NCBI GenBank assembly: GCA_049324315.1
Contig: JBMOKU010000003.1
Location: 68,248-132,247, forward strand
Direction: 5' to 3'
Source: JBMOKU01 sp049324315
Lineage (GTDB): Bacteria; Bacillota; Clostridia; Peptostreptococcales; Thermotaleaceae
DNA length: 64,000 bases
The notes below the pieces were generated by a model. It was not told the origin of the DNA and did not search any database. It saw only the letters and a program-made list of their open reading frames with translations. Position numbers and translations under genes: made by a program. This document shows positions 16,729-25,280 of this stretch, one piece after another (the first letter of the stretch is position 1; each line of letters opens with the position of its first letter).

Positions 16729-17427
16729 ATGAAAAGGAGAATGGTTTATAAATCTATGTGGAGCGTAAATGTTGCTTATGATCACAATATTCCCCAATAT
16801 GCCAGCAATGCATGCAGTCATTGTAAAAGTGCCATTGGAGAAAGTCTTTGCCATACAAAGCATAGAGGATGCTGCTGGTATTTCCCCAAATTCACCTTAT
16901 ATGATATCCATAGAATGACAAAAATCATTGATGGTTTACAGAGCTTACATATGATCATCGAACAACCCCATACTGTTATCCATCCCTATCATATCCATGC
17001 GCTAGGTTCATTTCAGGAAGCAGATTATAACGCCTATATGGATAAGGGTGAATTTATTCATCAAGATTCAATAAATGATCAAAGTATTTTCTTTAAAACC
17101 TGCTGCTTTTTCAAGGCTGGATACGGTTGTCAGTTACCACCTCGTTTTCGTACCTATATCTGTAGCTTTTTCTTATGTGATGAAATCATTCATCACCCTA
17201 GCCTAAAGGATAAAATAGAACCCTATATGGTGGAACGTATGCGCTATGTTAAATGGGTTGAATGGGAAAACAATGCACTGCTGCATTTATTAAGAGAGAA
17301 GCAAATCAATCTGAAAGATCACTTTCATGATGTCCTTCAAATCCTCCAGAATCTTCCTCTGGATACTTATGAATTTCCAGCGTTAGAACCCCTGTCAATC
17401 TGTAATGAATGGGATAAAGGTGCATAG
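16729..17427 (+). CDS. Cysteine-rich protein, possible metal or Fe-S cluster binder
   Basis: 232 residues with two Cys clusters: CSHCKSAIGESLCH...GCCWYFP (about 29-52) and CCFFKAGYGCQ...ICSFFLC (about 124-152). Histidines are frequent. The spacing resembles YkgJ-type putative zinc/iron-chelating proteins, but the match is not certain. The start is open: an AAAAGGAG site overlaps the first codons, so ATG at 16729 would lack a proper site and an internal ATG (16753) would be rather far. The gene stands alone. No function is claimed. Confidence 0.55.
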   Translation: MKRRMVYKSMWSVNVAYDHNIPQYASNACSHCKSAIGESLCHTKHRGCCWYFPKFTLYDIHRMTKIIDGLQSLHMIIEQPHTVIHPYHIHALGSFQEADYNAYMDKGEFIHQDSINDQSIFFKTCCFFKAGYGCQLPPRFRTYICSFFLCDEIIHHPSLKDKIEPYMVERMRYVKWVEWENNALLHLLREKQINLKDHFHDVLQILQNLPLDTYEFPALEPLSICNEWDKGA

Positions 17428-17466
17428 CATTCGTGAGTAATGTTTTACAATTCTCTGTCCAAAGAT

Positions 17467-17496
17467 AAAGCGGGCGAACACTGTTCGTCCCTACGC
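17467..17496. repeat. GCGGGCGA...CCCTACG hairpin repeat, copy 2
   Basis: A 30-base partner of the element at 16132-16161. The arms GGGCGAACA and TGTTCGTCC are complementary apart from one wobble pair. Confidence 0.65.
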
Positions 17497-17498
17497 TT

Positions 17499-17536
17499 AA
17501 GAGACATTGGGTACAGTCCTCCAGTCTCTTTTTTTT
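17499..17536 (+). terminator. Intrinsic terminator of the Cys-rich gene
   Basis: AAGAGAC/GTCTCTT stem with an 18-nt loop and T8. Confidence 0.75.
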
Positions 17537-17669
17537 ATTCTAGTGTAAAATCTATACTACATTCTATATAGACTATAATTCCCCGTCTCCAATAATCCTC
17601 CAAGTAAATGATTATTTAATAGAATAATGGGCAACTATAAAACAAACATATTGATAGGGAGGTGCGGAG

Positions 17670-18419
17670 ATGAAACAGATCATTGAAGTGGGCAAACTAA
17701 TACAAAATGTAGGCGATGACAGTGAAATGGTAGATTATGAGATGGGTTTTATTGATGGCAGTTTTATTGACGATGCCATGGAGCTGCAATACTTTGTCCG
17801 GGATTCCCTTGATAATAAAGAACTTTTTGTCGTTGATCCAAAGGATTTTTTGCTAAACGACATTCTTCCTCCTGAAAAAGGGAGAATGATTGGTGTTTTC
17901 GTTGAAAATAGATTGGTTGCTTATAGGACTTTATCTTTTCCGGATAAGGGCAGTGAATATAACTTGGGCAAAGAAATTAATCTGCCTGAAGAAGAGCTGG
18001 ACAAGGTTTCCTTACTGGAAGCTACGGTTGTTCATCCATACTTTAGAGGAAATCGACTTCAATCCAGGATGTTAAAGCATACCATAGCGCTAATCAAAGC
18101 CTTAGGCTATCACCATGTTTTATCTACTATTTCTCCCTTTAATTATCCCAGTCTCAGCACTGTTATGAAGGAAGGGCTTACCATCAGAGATCTTAAAAGA
18201 CGAGAAGGTGTATATGGGGGAAAATATAGATTTCTTTTAGCTGAAAACTTAATGAAAGCCCATAGAAATCATTATACAGATCCTACCTATATTCATCATG
18301 CTGATTTGGAAAAGCAGCTACAGCTGCTCCAGGATGGTTATATCGGTTATGCATTGAAGAAAGACGAAGAGGGTTTTCACGTATTATACGGAAAACTTAC
18401 CAGTTATTTTGAACAATAA
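17670..18419 (+). CDS. GNAT-family N-acetyltransferase (large form)
   Basis: 249 residues. The central GNAT core shows the beta-4/motif-A sequence LEATVVHPYFRGNRLQSRML (about 110-130), followed by ALGYHHVLSTISPFNYPS. N- and C-terminal extensions of about 60-70 residues surround it. The substrate is unknown. A GGAGGTG site lies just before the ATG. It is monocistronic, ending at a long hairpin. Confidence 0.8.
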   Translation: MKQIIEVGKLIQNVGDDSEMVDYEMGFIDGSFIDDAMELQYFVRDSLDNKELFVVDPKDFLLNDILPPEKGRMIGVFVENRLVAYRTLSFPDKGSEYNLGKEINLPEEELDKVSLLEATVVHPYFRGNRLQSRMLKHTIALIKALGYHHVLSTISPFNYPSLSTVMKEGLTIRDLKRREGVYGGKYRFLLAENLMKAHRNHYTDPTYIHHADLEKQLQLLQDGYIGYALKKDEEGFHVLYGKLTSYFEQ

Positions 18420-18433
18420 TCTTTAAAAAGATA

Positions 18434-18474
18434 ATGATCAGGGCATCTGTCCTTCCGACAGATGCTCTGATCAT
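18434..18474 (+). terminator. Long hairpin terminator after the GNAT gene
   Basis: An 18-bp stem (18434-18451 with 18457-18474, one mismatch), 5-nt loop, followed by GTATTTATT. The T-run is weak but the stem is very stable. Confidence 0.75.
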
Positions 18475-18512
18475 GTATTTATTCCTAATCAATTATAGAT
18501 TTACACCTTTAA

Positions 18513-18581
18513 CAACACATGGGGACAGGGCCTCAGTCCGGTAAAAAGCACATCGGACAGTGAACCAGTCCCCAAGTCTTG
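18513..18581. repeat. GGGGACA-type dispersed repeat, copy A (69 bp)
   Basis: Matches 44443-44511 at 61 of 69 positions. Outer GGGGAC/GTCCCC arms and an inner AGTCCG/CGGACA arm make an imperfect hairpin. No coding capacity. A related CCCCTAC-type motif follows at about 18601-18630. Confidence 0.75.
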
Positions 18582-18674
18582 AAACATTATGTAATCGTTG
18601 CGGTACGCCGAGGGCGGCGTCCCCTACAAAATTCTCTAGAAGCATATATCTTTATCATCTTATCGTACAATTAT

Positions 18675-19517
18675 CTATTTATCTGTAAGCTCTATACCAT
18701 GATCACTAAATTTGATTTTCCCTTCCTTTAGCAATCTTCCCACGGCTCTTTTAAAAGCATTTTTACTCATTTTCAGTGCACCTTCTATTTCCTGTGGGGA
18801 GCTTTTGTCATTTAGATATAATACACCATGATTGGCTTTAAGCTTGTCCAGAATCATTACAGCATCTTTGTCCATTTGCTTATATGCCTTTTCCCTTACG
18901 CTCAATACCAATTTGCCGTCTTCTCTTACTTGGGTCACTCTGGCTTCAATCGTGTCACCACAGCTAATGTTTCCAAACAATTCATGTTTAGGTATAAGTC
19001 CGTGGTATTTTTGATCTACAGCCACGAAAGCACCCATATCCTCTTTCATACTATAGATCGTTCCTTGGACTTTATCGTTGGTTTTATATGGCGATTGATT
19101 GCTGAGCAATTTATAAACATCCATGGTTCCGCACAAGCGATCGCTTTTATCGATGTATAAGGCGATCAAGTATTCTTTTCCTTTTGTAATGCTGCAGGTC
19201 TGTTCCTTAAAAGGCAAAAACAGATCCTTTTCCAATCCCCAGTCAAGAAATGCTCCGATCCTTGTGGTCTCAACGACTTTTAATAATGCAATTTCGCCTA
19301 TGGTCAGCTTCGGTTTTTTGATGGTAGCAATCAACCTATCTTCAGAGTCCCGATATACAAATACCTGTATTTCATCCCCTATTTCTACATCTTGTTCAAT
19401 CTGACTCTTCGGCAGCAGTACCCCATCATCACCCTTGTCATCTTTTGTGCCTAGATACACACCAATGGATGTTTTTCTTAATACCTGTAGTTCCTGAATT
19501 TTTCCTAATTCTATCAT
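18675..19517 (-). CDS. cvfB: CvfB/YitL-family S1-domain RNA-binding protein
   Basis: 280 residues, matching the CvfB family in length and order: S1-like domains at about 1-65, 70-140 and 145-215 (the last with MKEDMGAFVAVDQKYHGLIP), then a C-terminal winged-helix domain with LKMSKNAFKRAVGRLLKEGK. CvfB binds RNA and affects expression of virulence or stress genes in Gram-positive bacteria; in other species its role is unclear. It is a single gene. The 250 bases upstream hold no gene. Confidence 0.88.
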   Translation of the reverse strand: MIELGKIQELQVLRKTSIGVYLGTKDDKGDDGVLLPKSQIEQDVEIGDEIQVFVYRDSEDRLIATIKKPKLTIGEIALLKVVETTRIGAFLDWGLEKDLFLPFKEQTCSITKGKEYLIALYIDKSDRLCGTMDVYKLLSNQSPYKTNDKVQGTIYSMKEDMGAFVAVDQKYHGLIPKHELFGNISCGDTIEARVTQVREDGKLVLSVREKAYKQMDKDAVMILDKLKANHGVLYLNDKSSPQEIEGALKMSKNAFKRAVGRLLKEGKIKFSDHGIELTDK

Positions 19518-19744
19518 ACTTCACCTTCTCTGAACTTTATTTTTTCTTTCAACATATCCTTACCGTACATTCCTATCTATAGTGTGTTGATCACAGAAAT
19601 AATTATGTACCTATCTCTCTTTCTTATGACTATATCTTCACCATATCCAATTACTTCTCCTAAATTTTACATAGTAATCTACAGGAACTTATTATATCAT
19701 TACTTTTGCAAGAAATAAATGTATAATGCAGAGATATAGATAAC

Positions 19745-19780
19745 AAAAAAATAAATCAGCTTTTACCGATTTATTTTTTT
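19745..19780 (-). terminator. Terminator of the glnA-ANTAR unit
   Basis: AAATAAATC/GATTTATTT stem with a T-rich flank. Its 5' arm overlaps the stop codon of the ANTAR gene. Confidence 0.85.
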
Positions 19781-20349
19781 GCTTGATACTCTTCAATAAT
19801 CTTTTCCGCCATTTTATCTATCGTTATACATTCATCCATGCTTCTTTTTCGCAGAAGCTTATAAGCCTCGTTTTCAACCATCCCAAGCTTCTCCATTAGG
19901 ATTCCTTTGGCTCTATCTACTTTCTTTCTATTCTCTAATGTAAGTTCCAGTTTTTCTACTTTTTTGGTTAGGGACTTAATCCTGTTTGAATTCATGATGG
20001 AAAACTCTATGGTTTGATATAGCTGTTCGGAATTGATTGGCTTTATAATATACGCAAAGACATTCATATGCTCTAGTTTTTCATAGAACACCCTATTGGC
20101 ATTGTTTGTCATAAATATCACTGTGGATAGCCTATCTTCTTCTATGATATGGGCGGCCTCATAGGCATGGATCCCCCACAAATTTATATCCATGATTACC
20201 AGATCAGGGAAAATGCTTCTTGAGATCCTTATTGCGCCTGCCCCATCTGTTGCTTGAAATATTTTATATCCTTTCTTTATCAACAAGTCACAGATTTTTT
20301 TCCTTGATGTCTCGCTGCTATCTGCGACCAGAATACTATAATTATTCAT
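19771..20349 (-). CDS. ANTAR-domain response regulator (RNA-binding antiterminator)
   Basis: 192 residues. An N-terminal receiver domain has Asp54 (VIMDINLWG) and Lys in IIKPIN. A coiled linker follows (about 120-150), then the ANTAR domain, clear from VDRAKGILMEKLGMVENEAY and LLRKRSMD. ANTAR proteins bind tandem hexaloop stem-loops in leaders and prevent terminator formation. Only one acidic residue (D10) is seen where receivers usually have two or three, so phosphorylation may be atypical; no sensor kinase is adjacent. ATG at 20349 follows a GGAGTGGG site. The gene sits 109 bp downstream of glnA, and similar leaders precede glnA, amtB and nifH, which are its likely targets. Confidence 0.9.
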   Translation of the reverse strand: MNNYSILVADSSETSRKKICDLLIKKGYKIFQATDGAGAIRISRSIFPDLVIMDINLWGIHAYEAAHIIEEDRLSTVIFMTNNANRVFYEKLEHMNVFAYIIKPINSEQLYQTIEFSIMNSNRIKSLTKKVEKLELTLENRKKVDRAKGILMEKLGMVENEAYKLLRKRSMDECITIDKMAEKIIEEYQAKK

Positions 20350-20395
20350 CTTACCCACTCCAAATAGCAACCAATGTATTTTGGTAATAGTTAAT

Positions 20396-20420
20396 AAGAG
20401 TACCTGCATAAGGCACTCTT
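20396..20420 (-). other. Intercistronic hairpin between glnA and the ANTAR gene
   Basis: AAGAGTGCC/GGTACTCTT stem without a real T-run. It probably protects glnA mRNA or reduces read-through, giving less regulator than enzyme. Confidence 0.55.
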
Positions 20421-20458
20421 TTAAAGATTTTCTTTTTTCGTATTCTAAATCTGTAACG

Positions 20459-21784
20459 CTAGAATTTTCTTAAATATCGATCCAATTCCCATTGAGAAAT
20501 ATATTTTGAATAGTCATTCCACTCATATAATGCAGCATCAATGAATTTTTCAAATATATGCTTACCAAGGGCTTCCTGCATAACATGATTCTGTAAAAGT
20601 CCTTGGACAGCCTCGTATAGATTTGCCGGAAGACCTTCAATTCCCTTCATTTTCATTTCTTGCTCATCCATTTGATAAACATTGCTGTTGACCGGCTCCG
20701 GAGGGGTAATCTTATTGTTAATGCCGTCTAATCCCGCCTTTAAGACCACTGCCAATGCCAGATAAGGATTTGCTGACGGATCAGGGCTTCTAAGTTCAAT
20801 TCTTGTTGAATTCTCTCTTTTTGCGGGGATTCTGATTAATGGGCTCCTATTACTTGCTGACCATGCTATAAGAACAGGGGCTTCATAACCTGCAACCAAT
20901 CGCTTATACGAATTTACAGTGGGATTGGTTACTGCTGTAAATCCCTTGGCATGCGTCATGACGCCTCCCAAGAAGTAATATGCTGTTTGCGACAGTTTGA
21001 GATCATCTGTATCATCATAAAAAGCATTCTTTCCATCCAACGTCTGCAGCGACATATTGGTGTGCATACCTGAACCACTAACGCCGAATTTGGGTTTTGG
21101 CATAAACGTCGCGTGCAATCCATGTCTTTGGGCGATAATTCTTACAACCATCTTAAATGTCATAATATTGTCCGCTGTCGTCAATGCATCAGCATATTTG
21201 AAGTCAATCTCATGCTGTCCAGGTGCAACCTCATGATGAGACGCTTCTATTTCGAAACCCATTTGCTTAAGAACGATGGTCATATCCTTGCGGGCATTTC
21301 CCCCTAAATCGATGGGCGCCAGATCAAAATACCCTGCATTATCATGGGTTTCAAGGGATGGCTCTCCCTTTTCATCTGTATGGAATAAGAAAAATTCACA
21401 TTCCGGACCGACATTCATGATGTAACCCATATCGGCCGCTTCTTTCAGTACCTTTTTCAAAGCATTTCTGGGGCATCCTTCAAAGGGTGTCCCGTCAGCC
21501 ATATAAACATCGCATATGAGCCTTGCTTCCTTTGGATAATTGGTCCAGGGCAACACAACAAATGTAGATAGATCAGGTCGTAAATACATATCGGATTCTT
21601 CTATTCTTACAAAGCCATCGATAGAAGAACCATCAAACATGATCTCATTGTCTAACGCCTTATCCAATTGTTCGATGGTAATGGATACATTCTTCATGAC
21701 ACCAAGAATGTCCGTAAACTGTAGATGAATAAACTCTACTTCTAATTCTTTCGCTTTTTTAAGAAGTGCTTCCCTATCATTCAT
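20459..21784 (-). CDS. glnA: Glutamine synthetase, type I
   Basis: 441 residues, the size of GSI-alpha. Signatures are present: DGSSIDGFVRIEESDM, ECEFFLFHTDE, HHEVAPGQHEIDFKYADAL, the ATP-site segment KPKFGVSGSGMHTNMSL, and NRSPLIRIPAKRENSTRIE. It makes glutamine from glutamate, ammonia and ATP in the cytoplasm. The conserved adenylylation region of GSI-beta enzymes is not seen. ATG at 21784 is taken because AAGGAG lies 9 nt upstream; upstream in-frame codons precede that site. It is the first gene of a unit with the ANTAR regulator and is preceded by a terminator-type leader. Confidence 0.97.
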   Translation of the reverse strand: MNDREALLKKAKELEVEFIHLQFTDILGVMKNVSITIEQLDKALDNEIMFDGSSIDGFVRIEESDMYLRPDLSTFVVLPWTNYPKEARLICDVYMADGTPFEGCPRNALKKVLKEAADMGYIMNVGPECEFFLFHTDEKGEPSLETHDNAGYFDLAPIDLGGNARKDMTIVLKQMGFEIEASHHEVAPGQHEIDFKYADALTTADNIMTFKMVVRIIAQRHGLHATFMPKPKFGVSGSGMHTNMSLQTLDGKNAFYDDTDDLKLSQTAYYFLGGVMTHAKGFTAVTNPTVNSYKRLVAGYEAPVLIAWSASNRSPLIRIPAKRENSTRIELRSPDPSANPYLALAVVLKAGLDGINNKITPPEPVNSNVYQMDEQEMKMKGIEGLPANLYEAVQGLLQNHVMQEALGKHIFEKFIDAALYEWNDYSKYISQWELDRYLRKF

Positions 21785-21839
21785 AATTAGACGCTCCTTA
21801 TACCTATACTTTCCCTTCATTAGCAAATCAGTTTAAACG

Positions 21840-21917
21840 AAAAAAGCGCACACATCCAAAGGGTGTACAACCCCTGTTTGTGGACGCCATTGCCCAACGC
21901 TTATGGATTTAATTATG
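21840..21917 (-). promoter_or_regulatory. glnA leader: hexaloop stem and overlapping terminator (ANTAR-type)
   Basis: On the minus strand the leader forms GGGC-AATGGC-GTCC (21882-21895): a short stem with six-base loop having A at 1 and G at 4. The loop end and 3' arm (GGCG) are also the 5' arm of a terminator. That terminator pairs GCG/CGC, CACA/TGTG and AGGG/CCCT and ends in T6 (21840-21845). The two structures exclude each other, as in ANTAR antitermination. The amtB leader has the same 14 bases. Confidence 0.8.
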
Positions 21918-21923
21918 ACTATA

Positions 21924-21952
21924 ATTATACAGTATACAATATATTTTCGCAA
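21924..21952 (-). promoter_or_regulatory. glnA promoter
   Basis: Minus-strand TTGCGA (21947-21952), a 17-bp spacer and TATAAT (21924-21929). The same TTGC-17 layout occurs before amtB and nifH. Confidence 0.8.
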
Positions 21953-21982
21953 TATTCAATATTATTTTGAAATTTTTTTAAA

Positions 21983-22019
21983 CAAAAAGCCCTTCATCCC
22001 ACGCTGGGAATGAAAGGCT
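21983..22019 (-). terminator. Terminator of amtB-glnK
   Basis: AGCC..TTCA..CCCA/TGGG..TGAA..GGCT stem with T5, starting six bases past the glnK stop. Confidence 0.85.
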
Positions 22020-22024
22020 CAACT

Positions 22025-22387
22025 TTATGGTTGATTGTCTAGGGCGACTCTTCCTTCATCACCATTTCTAATTCTTATAACTCTGGATACTTCATAAACG
22101 AAAATCTTCCCGTCTCCTACTTTTCCTGTATGAAGAACTTTTTTCGCCGTTTCTACAAGCAAATCAACAGGAACTTCACATATAACCGTTTCTATCTTTA
22201 TCTTTGGCAATAATTCAGGTGTATAGGTAACGCCTCTGTAGTTCTCCGTCCTTCCCTTTTGGACACCACATCCTAAAACATTAGATACCGTCATGCCCAT
22301 TACGCCAATATCATTCAAAGCTTTTTTCAACTCTTCGAATTTACCGGGCCTTGTTATGATCTCTACCTTCGTGAACTTATCTTCCAT
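22025..22387 (-). CDS. glnK: PII signalling protein GlnK
   Basis: 120 residues. PII signatures: the T-loop region NYRGVTYTPELLPKIKIE, with Tyr55 at the position of the uridylylated Tyr51 in E. coli, and the C-terminal TGKVGDGKIFVYEV motif. PII trimers sense 2-oxoglutarate, ATP and ADP. Directly following amtB, this one should plug the ammonium channel through its T-loop when nitrogen is ample. Whether it is uridylylated cannot be told. The ATG follows GGGGG closely. Confidence 0.93.
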   Translation of the reverse strand: MEDKFTKVEIITRPGKFEELKKALNDIGVMGMTVSNVLGCGVQKGRTENYRGVTYTPELLPKIKIETVICEVPVDLLVETAKKVLHTGKVGDGKIFVYEVSRVIRIRNGDEGRVALDNQP

Positions 22388-22451
22388 TGATATTCCCCCT
22401 TCACAGATCCTTATTTATACTGGTGCACCTCCGCTATTCATACACGTTATG

Positions 22452-23708
22452 CTAAAGCTGTTCACTATTTAAAGATATAACTCTCGGTTGGAAATCCGCA
22501 TAGCTTTCCGTTCCATGTTCTTTTTTATCCAGTCCTTCTTCTTCTTCTTCATTCGTTACCCTTAACCCTACTGTTATCTGAATAAGTTTAAATAGGCAGA
22601 AGGTTGTAGCCATTGTCCACACTGCCACTGCTGCAACACCAATGGTTTGTGTCATCAACAATGCTGCGCCGCCTCCATGAAGAAGTCCGCCTTCTGTAGC
22701 AAAAACACCTACTAAAATTGTACCAATGGCTCCACAAATACCATGAACACTTATGGCACCCACAGGATCATCTATTTTTAATACACTATCGAAAAACTCA
22801 ATTGCATATACAACAGCAACGCCACCGATTCCACCGATGATTACGGCACCAGCAGGGCTTACGATATCTGTTCCTGCCGTAATAGCTACTAATCCAGCTA
22901 AGGCTCCATTCAACGTCATACTCACATCAGGCTTTTTATATTTAATCCAGGAAACAATCATGGCTACGAATGCTCCCGCTGCTGCTGCTGAATTTGTCGT
23001 AACAAATATATGTGCAATACTATCTGTATTCGTACCAGATAGTGTGGATCCAGGATTAAATCCAAACCATCCAAACCACAATATGAATACACCTAACGCG
23101 CCCAGTGTAAGGCTATGTCCTTTAATAACCTTTGGTTTTCCATCTTCTGTATATTTTCCTATACGTGGACCAATAATCCAAGCACCCATTAGGGCTGCCC
23201 ATCCACCTAAAGAGTGAACAACGGTAGAACCGGCAAAATCATGGAAGCCTAATTGAGCCAACCAACCACCGCCCCAAATCCAATGTCCTGCTACAGGGTA
23301 AACAACTGCACTAATCACAAAGCTGTACAATAGATAAGAAATAAATTTGGTTCTTTCTGCCATAGCACCTGAAACGATGGTGGCAGCAGTAGCACAGAAT
23401 ACTGTCTGAAAGATTAAAAATGCTTCTTTAGGAATACTTAATCCTAAATGATCAAATGAACCCAGTGATAATAGGTTAATTTCTCCTATAATTCCTTTCA
23501 CATCTGTTCCAAACATAATACCAAATCCTAAAATCCAGAAAACCAAGGACCCTACTGAAAAATCCATAAGGTTTTTCATAATAATATTTCCTGCATTTTT
23601 AGCTCTGGTAAAACCTGTCTCAACCATTGCAAAGCCTGCCTGCATAAAAAACACCAATGCGGTAGCCAATAAAACCCATACCGTATCAATTGCTACTGAA
23701 TAGTCCAT
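22452..23708 (-). CDS. amtB: Ammonium channel AmtB
   Basis: 418 residues, 11 membrane helices and no cleaved signal. Amt signatures: FMQAGFAMVETGFTRAKN, AGHWIWGGGWL, and the twin pore histidines in DFAGSTVVHSLGG and GAISVHGICGAIG. It admits ammonium when external levels are low. GGAGGAG lies 5 nt before the ATG. It is co-transcribed with glnK and preceded by a 210-nt stretch after an ANTAR-type leader terminator. That stretch holds a weak AAGAG/CTCTT structure but no gene. Confidence 0.96.
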   Translation of the reverse strand: MDYSVAIDTVWVLLATALVFFMQAGFAMVETGFTRAKNAGNIIMKNLMDFSVGSLVFWILGFGIMFGTDVKGIIGEINLLSLGSFDHLGLSIPKEAFLIFQTVFCATAATIVSGAMAERTKFISYLLYSFVISAVVYPVAGHWIWGGGWLAQLGFHDFAGSTVVHSLGGWAALMGAWIIGPRIGKYTEDGKPKVIKGHSLTLGALGVFILWFGWFGFNPGSTLSGTNTDSIAHIFVTTNSAAAAGAFVAMIVSWIKYKKPDVSMTLNGALAGLVAITAGTDIVSPAGAVIIGGIGGVAVVYAIEFFDSVLKIDDPVGAISVHGICGAIGTILVGVFATEGGLLHGGGAALLMTQTIGVAAVAVWTMATTFCLFKLIQITVGLRVTNEEEEEGLDKKEHGTESYADFQPRVISLNSEQL

Positions 23709-23920
23709 AAAATCTCCTCCTCACATTTAATTGATTTTCATAACACTTATGAAGTTTAAAACTTTTAAAAATGACAAATGATTTCATTTTTTGTTTTAAA
23801 GAGCTTGACCTTGAGAAACTTTTTTCAAAGGCTCTCTTTATATGCAATATCATGCCAGCTGTACATGATATTCATATCACAGGAGTATATTGTATACACC
23901 TATACCTCTGTAGAAGCAAT

Positions 23921-24004
23921 AAAAAAAGCGCCGACAAACAGAGGAAACTTATTTCCTTGCTTGTGGACGCCATTGCCCAATTGAATGTATTCATTTTTTG
24001 TATA
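23921..24004 (-). promoter_or_regulatory. amtB leader: hexaloop stem and overlapping terminator (ANTAR-type)
   Basis: Contains the same GGGC-AATGGC-GTCC stem-loop as glnA (23965-23978 on the minus strand). Its loop end and 3' arm begin a strong terminator: ACAAGCAAGGAAA pairs with TTTCCTCTGTTTGT (one bulge), extended by GGCGTC/GGCGCT, loop TAAG and T7 (23921-23927). Antiterminator and terminator share bases and so exclude each other. Confidence 0.85.
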
Positions 24005-24010
24005 TATGAT

Positions 24011-24039
24011 ATTATAATACGACCTATAGAACTTTGCAA
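24011..24039 (-). promoter_or_regulatory. amtB promoter
   Basis: Minus-strand TTGCAA (24034-24039), a 17-bp spacer and TATAAT (24011-24016). Confidence 0.82.
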
Positions 24040-24114
24040 TACTTTTTTAAAATATTTTTTGAATTTTCTTTCTATTGTTAAGACAATAGATAGTTTCGAT
24101 AATATCTTTGCCAA

Positions 24115-25212
24115 TCATATATCTAATAATACTTTATCATCAACAAATTTACTTTTGTCATAGTTTTCTCTTAATAGATTTAAAATTCTATCTGACTGTA
24201 AATTCGTAATTTCTCTTCCCATCTCCCTATATTTATTTATAATAGCAGCACTTCCGGAAAATTTGCCAATAACAATATGATGTTTCCTGCCTATATCTTC
24301 CGGATCAAAGGACTCATAATTTCTTCGATTTTTAAGCAGTCCATCTACATGAATACCAGATTCATGACTGAATGCTTCTTTCCCAACAATTGGTTTAGAT
24401 AAACTCAATGCTCTGCCTGATACATTCTCCACCAAATTAGATATCTCCATAATTTTTTTTAAATCGATACCGGTTTTTTCCCGTGCTATATATTCTAAGG
24501 CCATGATAATCTCCTCTAAAGGCGTATTACCGGCTCTTTCCCCCAGTCCATTAACTGTGCAGCTAATATGTGTTGCTCCAGCCTTATATGCACTAAAAGC
24601 ATTGGCTGTCGCCATTCCGAAATCGTTATGCCCATGAAAGTCAATATCCATTGACAGTGTTTCAACGATTCGACCAATAATATTGTAAGTTGATAAGGGA
24701 TCTAATATGCCTAATGTATCTGCATACCTCACTCTCTGCGCCCCAGCCTTTTTGGCAAGAGTAAAAAACTCCATTAAATACTTTTCATCCGTTCTTGAAG
24801 CATCCTCTGCACCAACAGATACGATGCAGCCTTTATTTACTGCATATTCAACAGTTTTTTGCATTAAGTATAAAACCTCTTGCTTGGTTAGATTAAATTT
24901 ATGCTGAAGTTGAATATCGGAGGTCGCTATGGCAAGATGTACATTTTTTACGCCTACAGATAAGGAATGATCAACATCTTCTGTTTTCATTCTATTCCAT
25001 GTTAGAATTGTTGATCTAAGACCTAGATTATTTATTTCCATGATCCTTTGCATCTCTTCCTTGCCCATGCCAGGTATTCCTACCTCAATAATATGGACAC
25101 CCATCTCATCTAGTTTCTTAGCAATATGAATCTTTTCTTCCTTTAAAAAAACTACTCCAGCGGTTTGTTCCCCATCTCTTAACGTCGTATCTATGATTTT
25201 TATTTTCATCAT
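24115..25212 (-). CDS. nifV: Homocitrate synthase NifV
   Basis: 365 residues, DRE-TIM metallolyase family: IIDTTLRDGEQTAG at the N-terminus, HGHNDFGMATANAF near 190 (metal-binding HxH), GLGERAGNTPLEE, and HESGIHVDGLLKN. It condenses acetyl-CoA with 2-oxoglutarate to homocitrate, the organic ligand of FeMo-cofactor. It is the last gene of the nif run, 68 bp after nifB. A related 2-isopropylmalate-type enzyme would be longer, and the nif context settles the call. Confidence 0.93.
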   Translation of the reverse strand: MMKIKIIDTTLRDGEQTAGVVFLKEEKIHIAKKLDEMGVHIIEVGIPGMGKEEMQRIMEINNLGLRSTILTWNRMKTEDVDHSLSVGVKNVHLAIATSDIQLQHKFNLTKQEVLYLMQKTVEYAVNKGCIVSVGAEDASRTDEKYLMEFFTLAKKAGAQRVRYADTLGILDPLSTYNIIGRIVETLSMDIDFHGHNDFGMATANAFSAYKAGATHISCTVNGLGERAGNTPLEEIIMALEYIAREKTGIDLKKIMEISNLVENVSGRALSLSKPIVGKEAFSHESGIHVDGLLKNRRNYESFDPEDIGRKHHIVIGKFSGSAAIINKYREMGREITNLQSDRILNLLRENYDKSKFVDDKVLLDI

Positions 25213-25280
25213 CTTTATTCACCCTCTTTCCCGGAAGAAACAGTATAAATGGTTGTTAACAGAAAATAAGACTCTTCTCT

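Noticed and set aside
22753..23217. Open frame opposite amtB
   Set aside because: Pro/Ala-rich mirror of membrane codons; amtB on the other strand has all family motifs.
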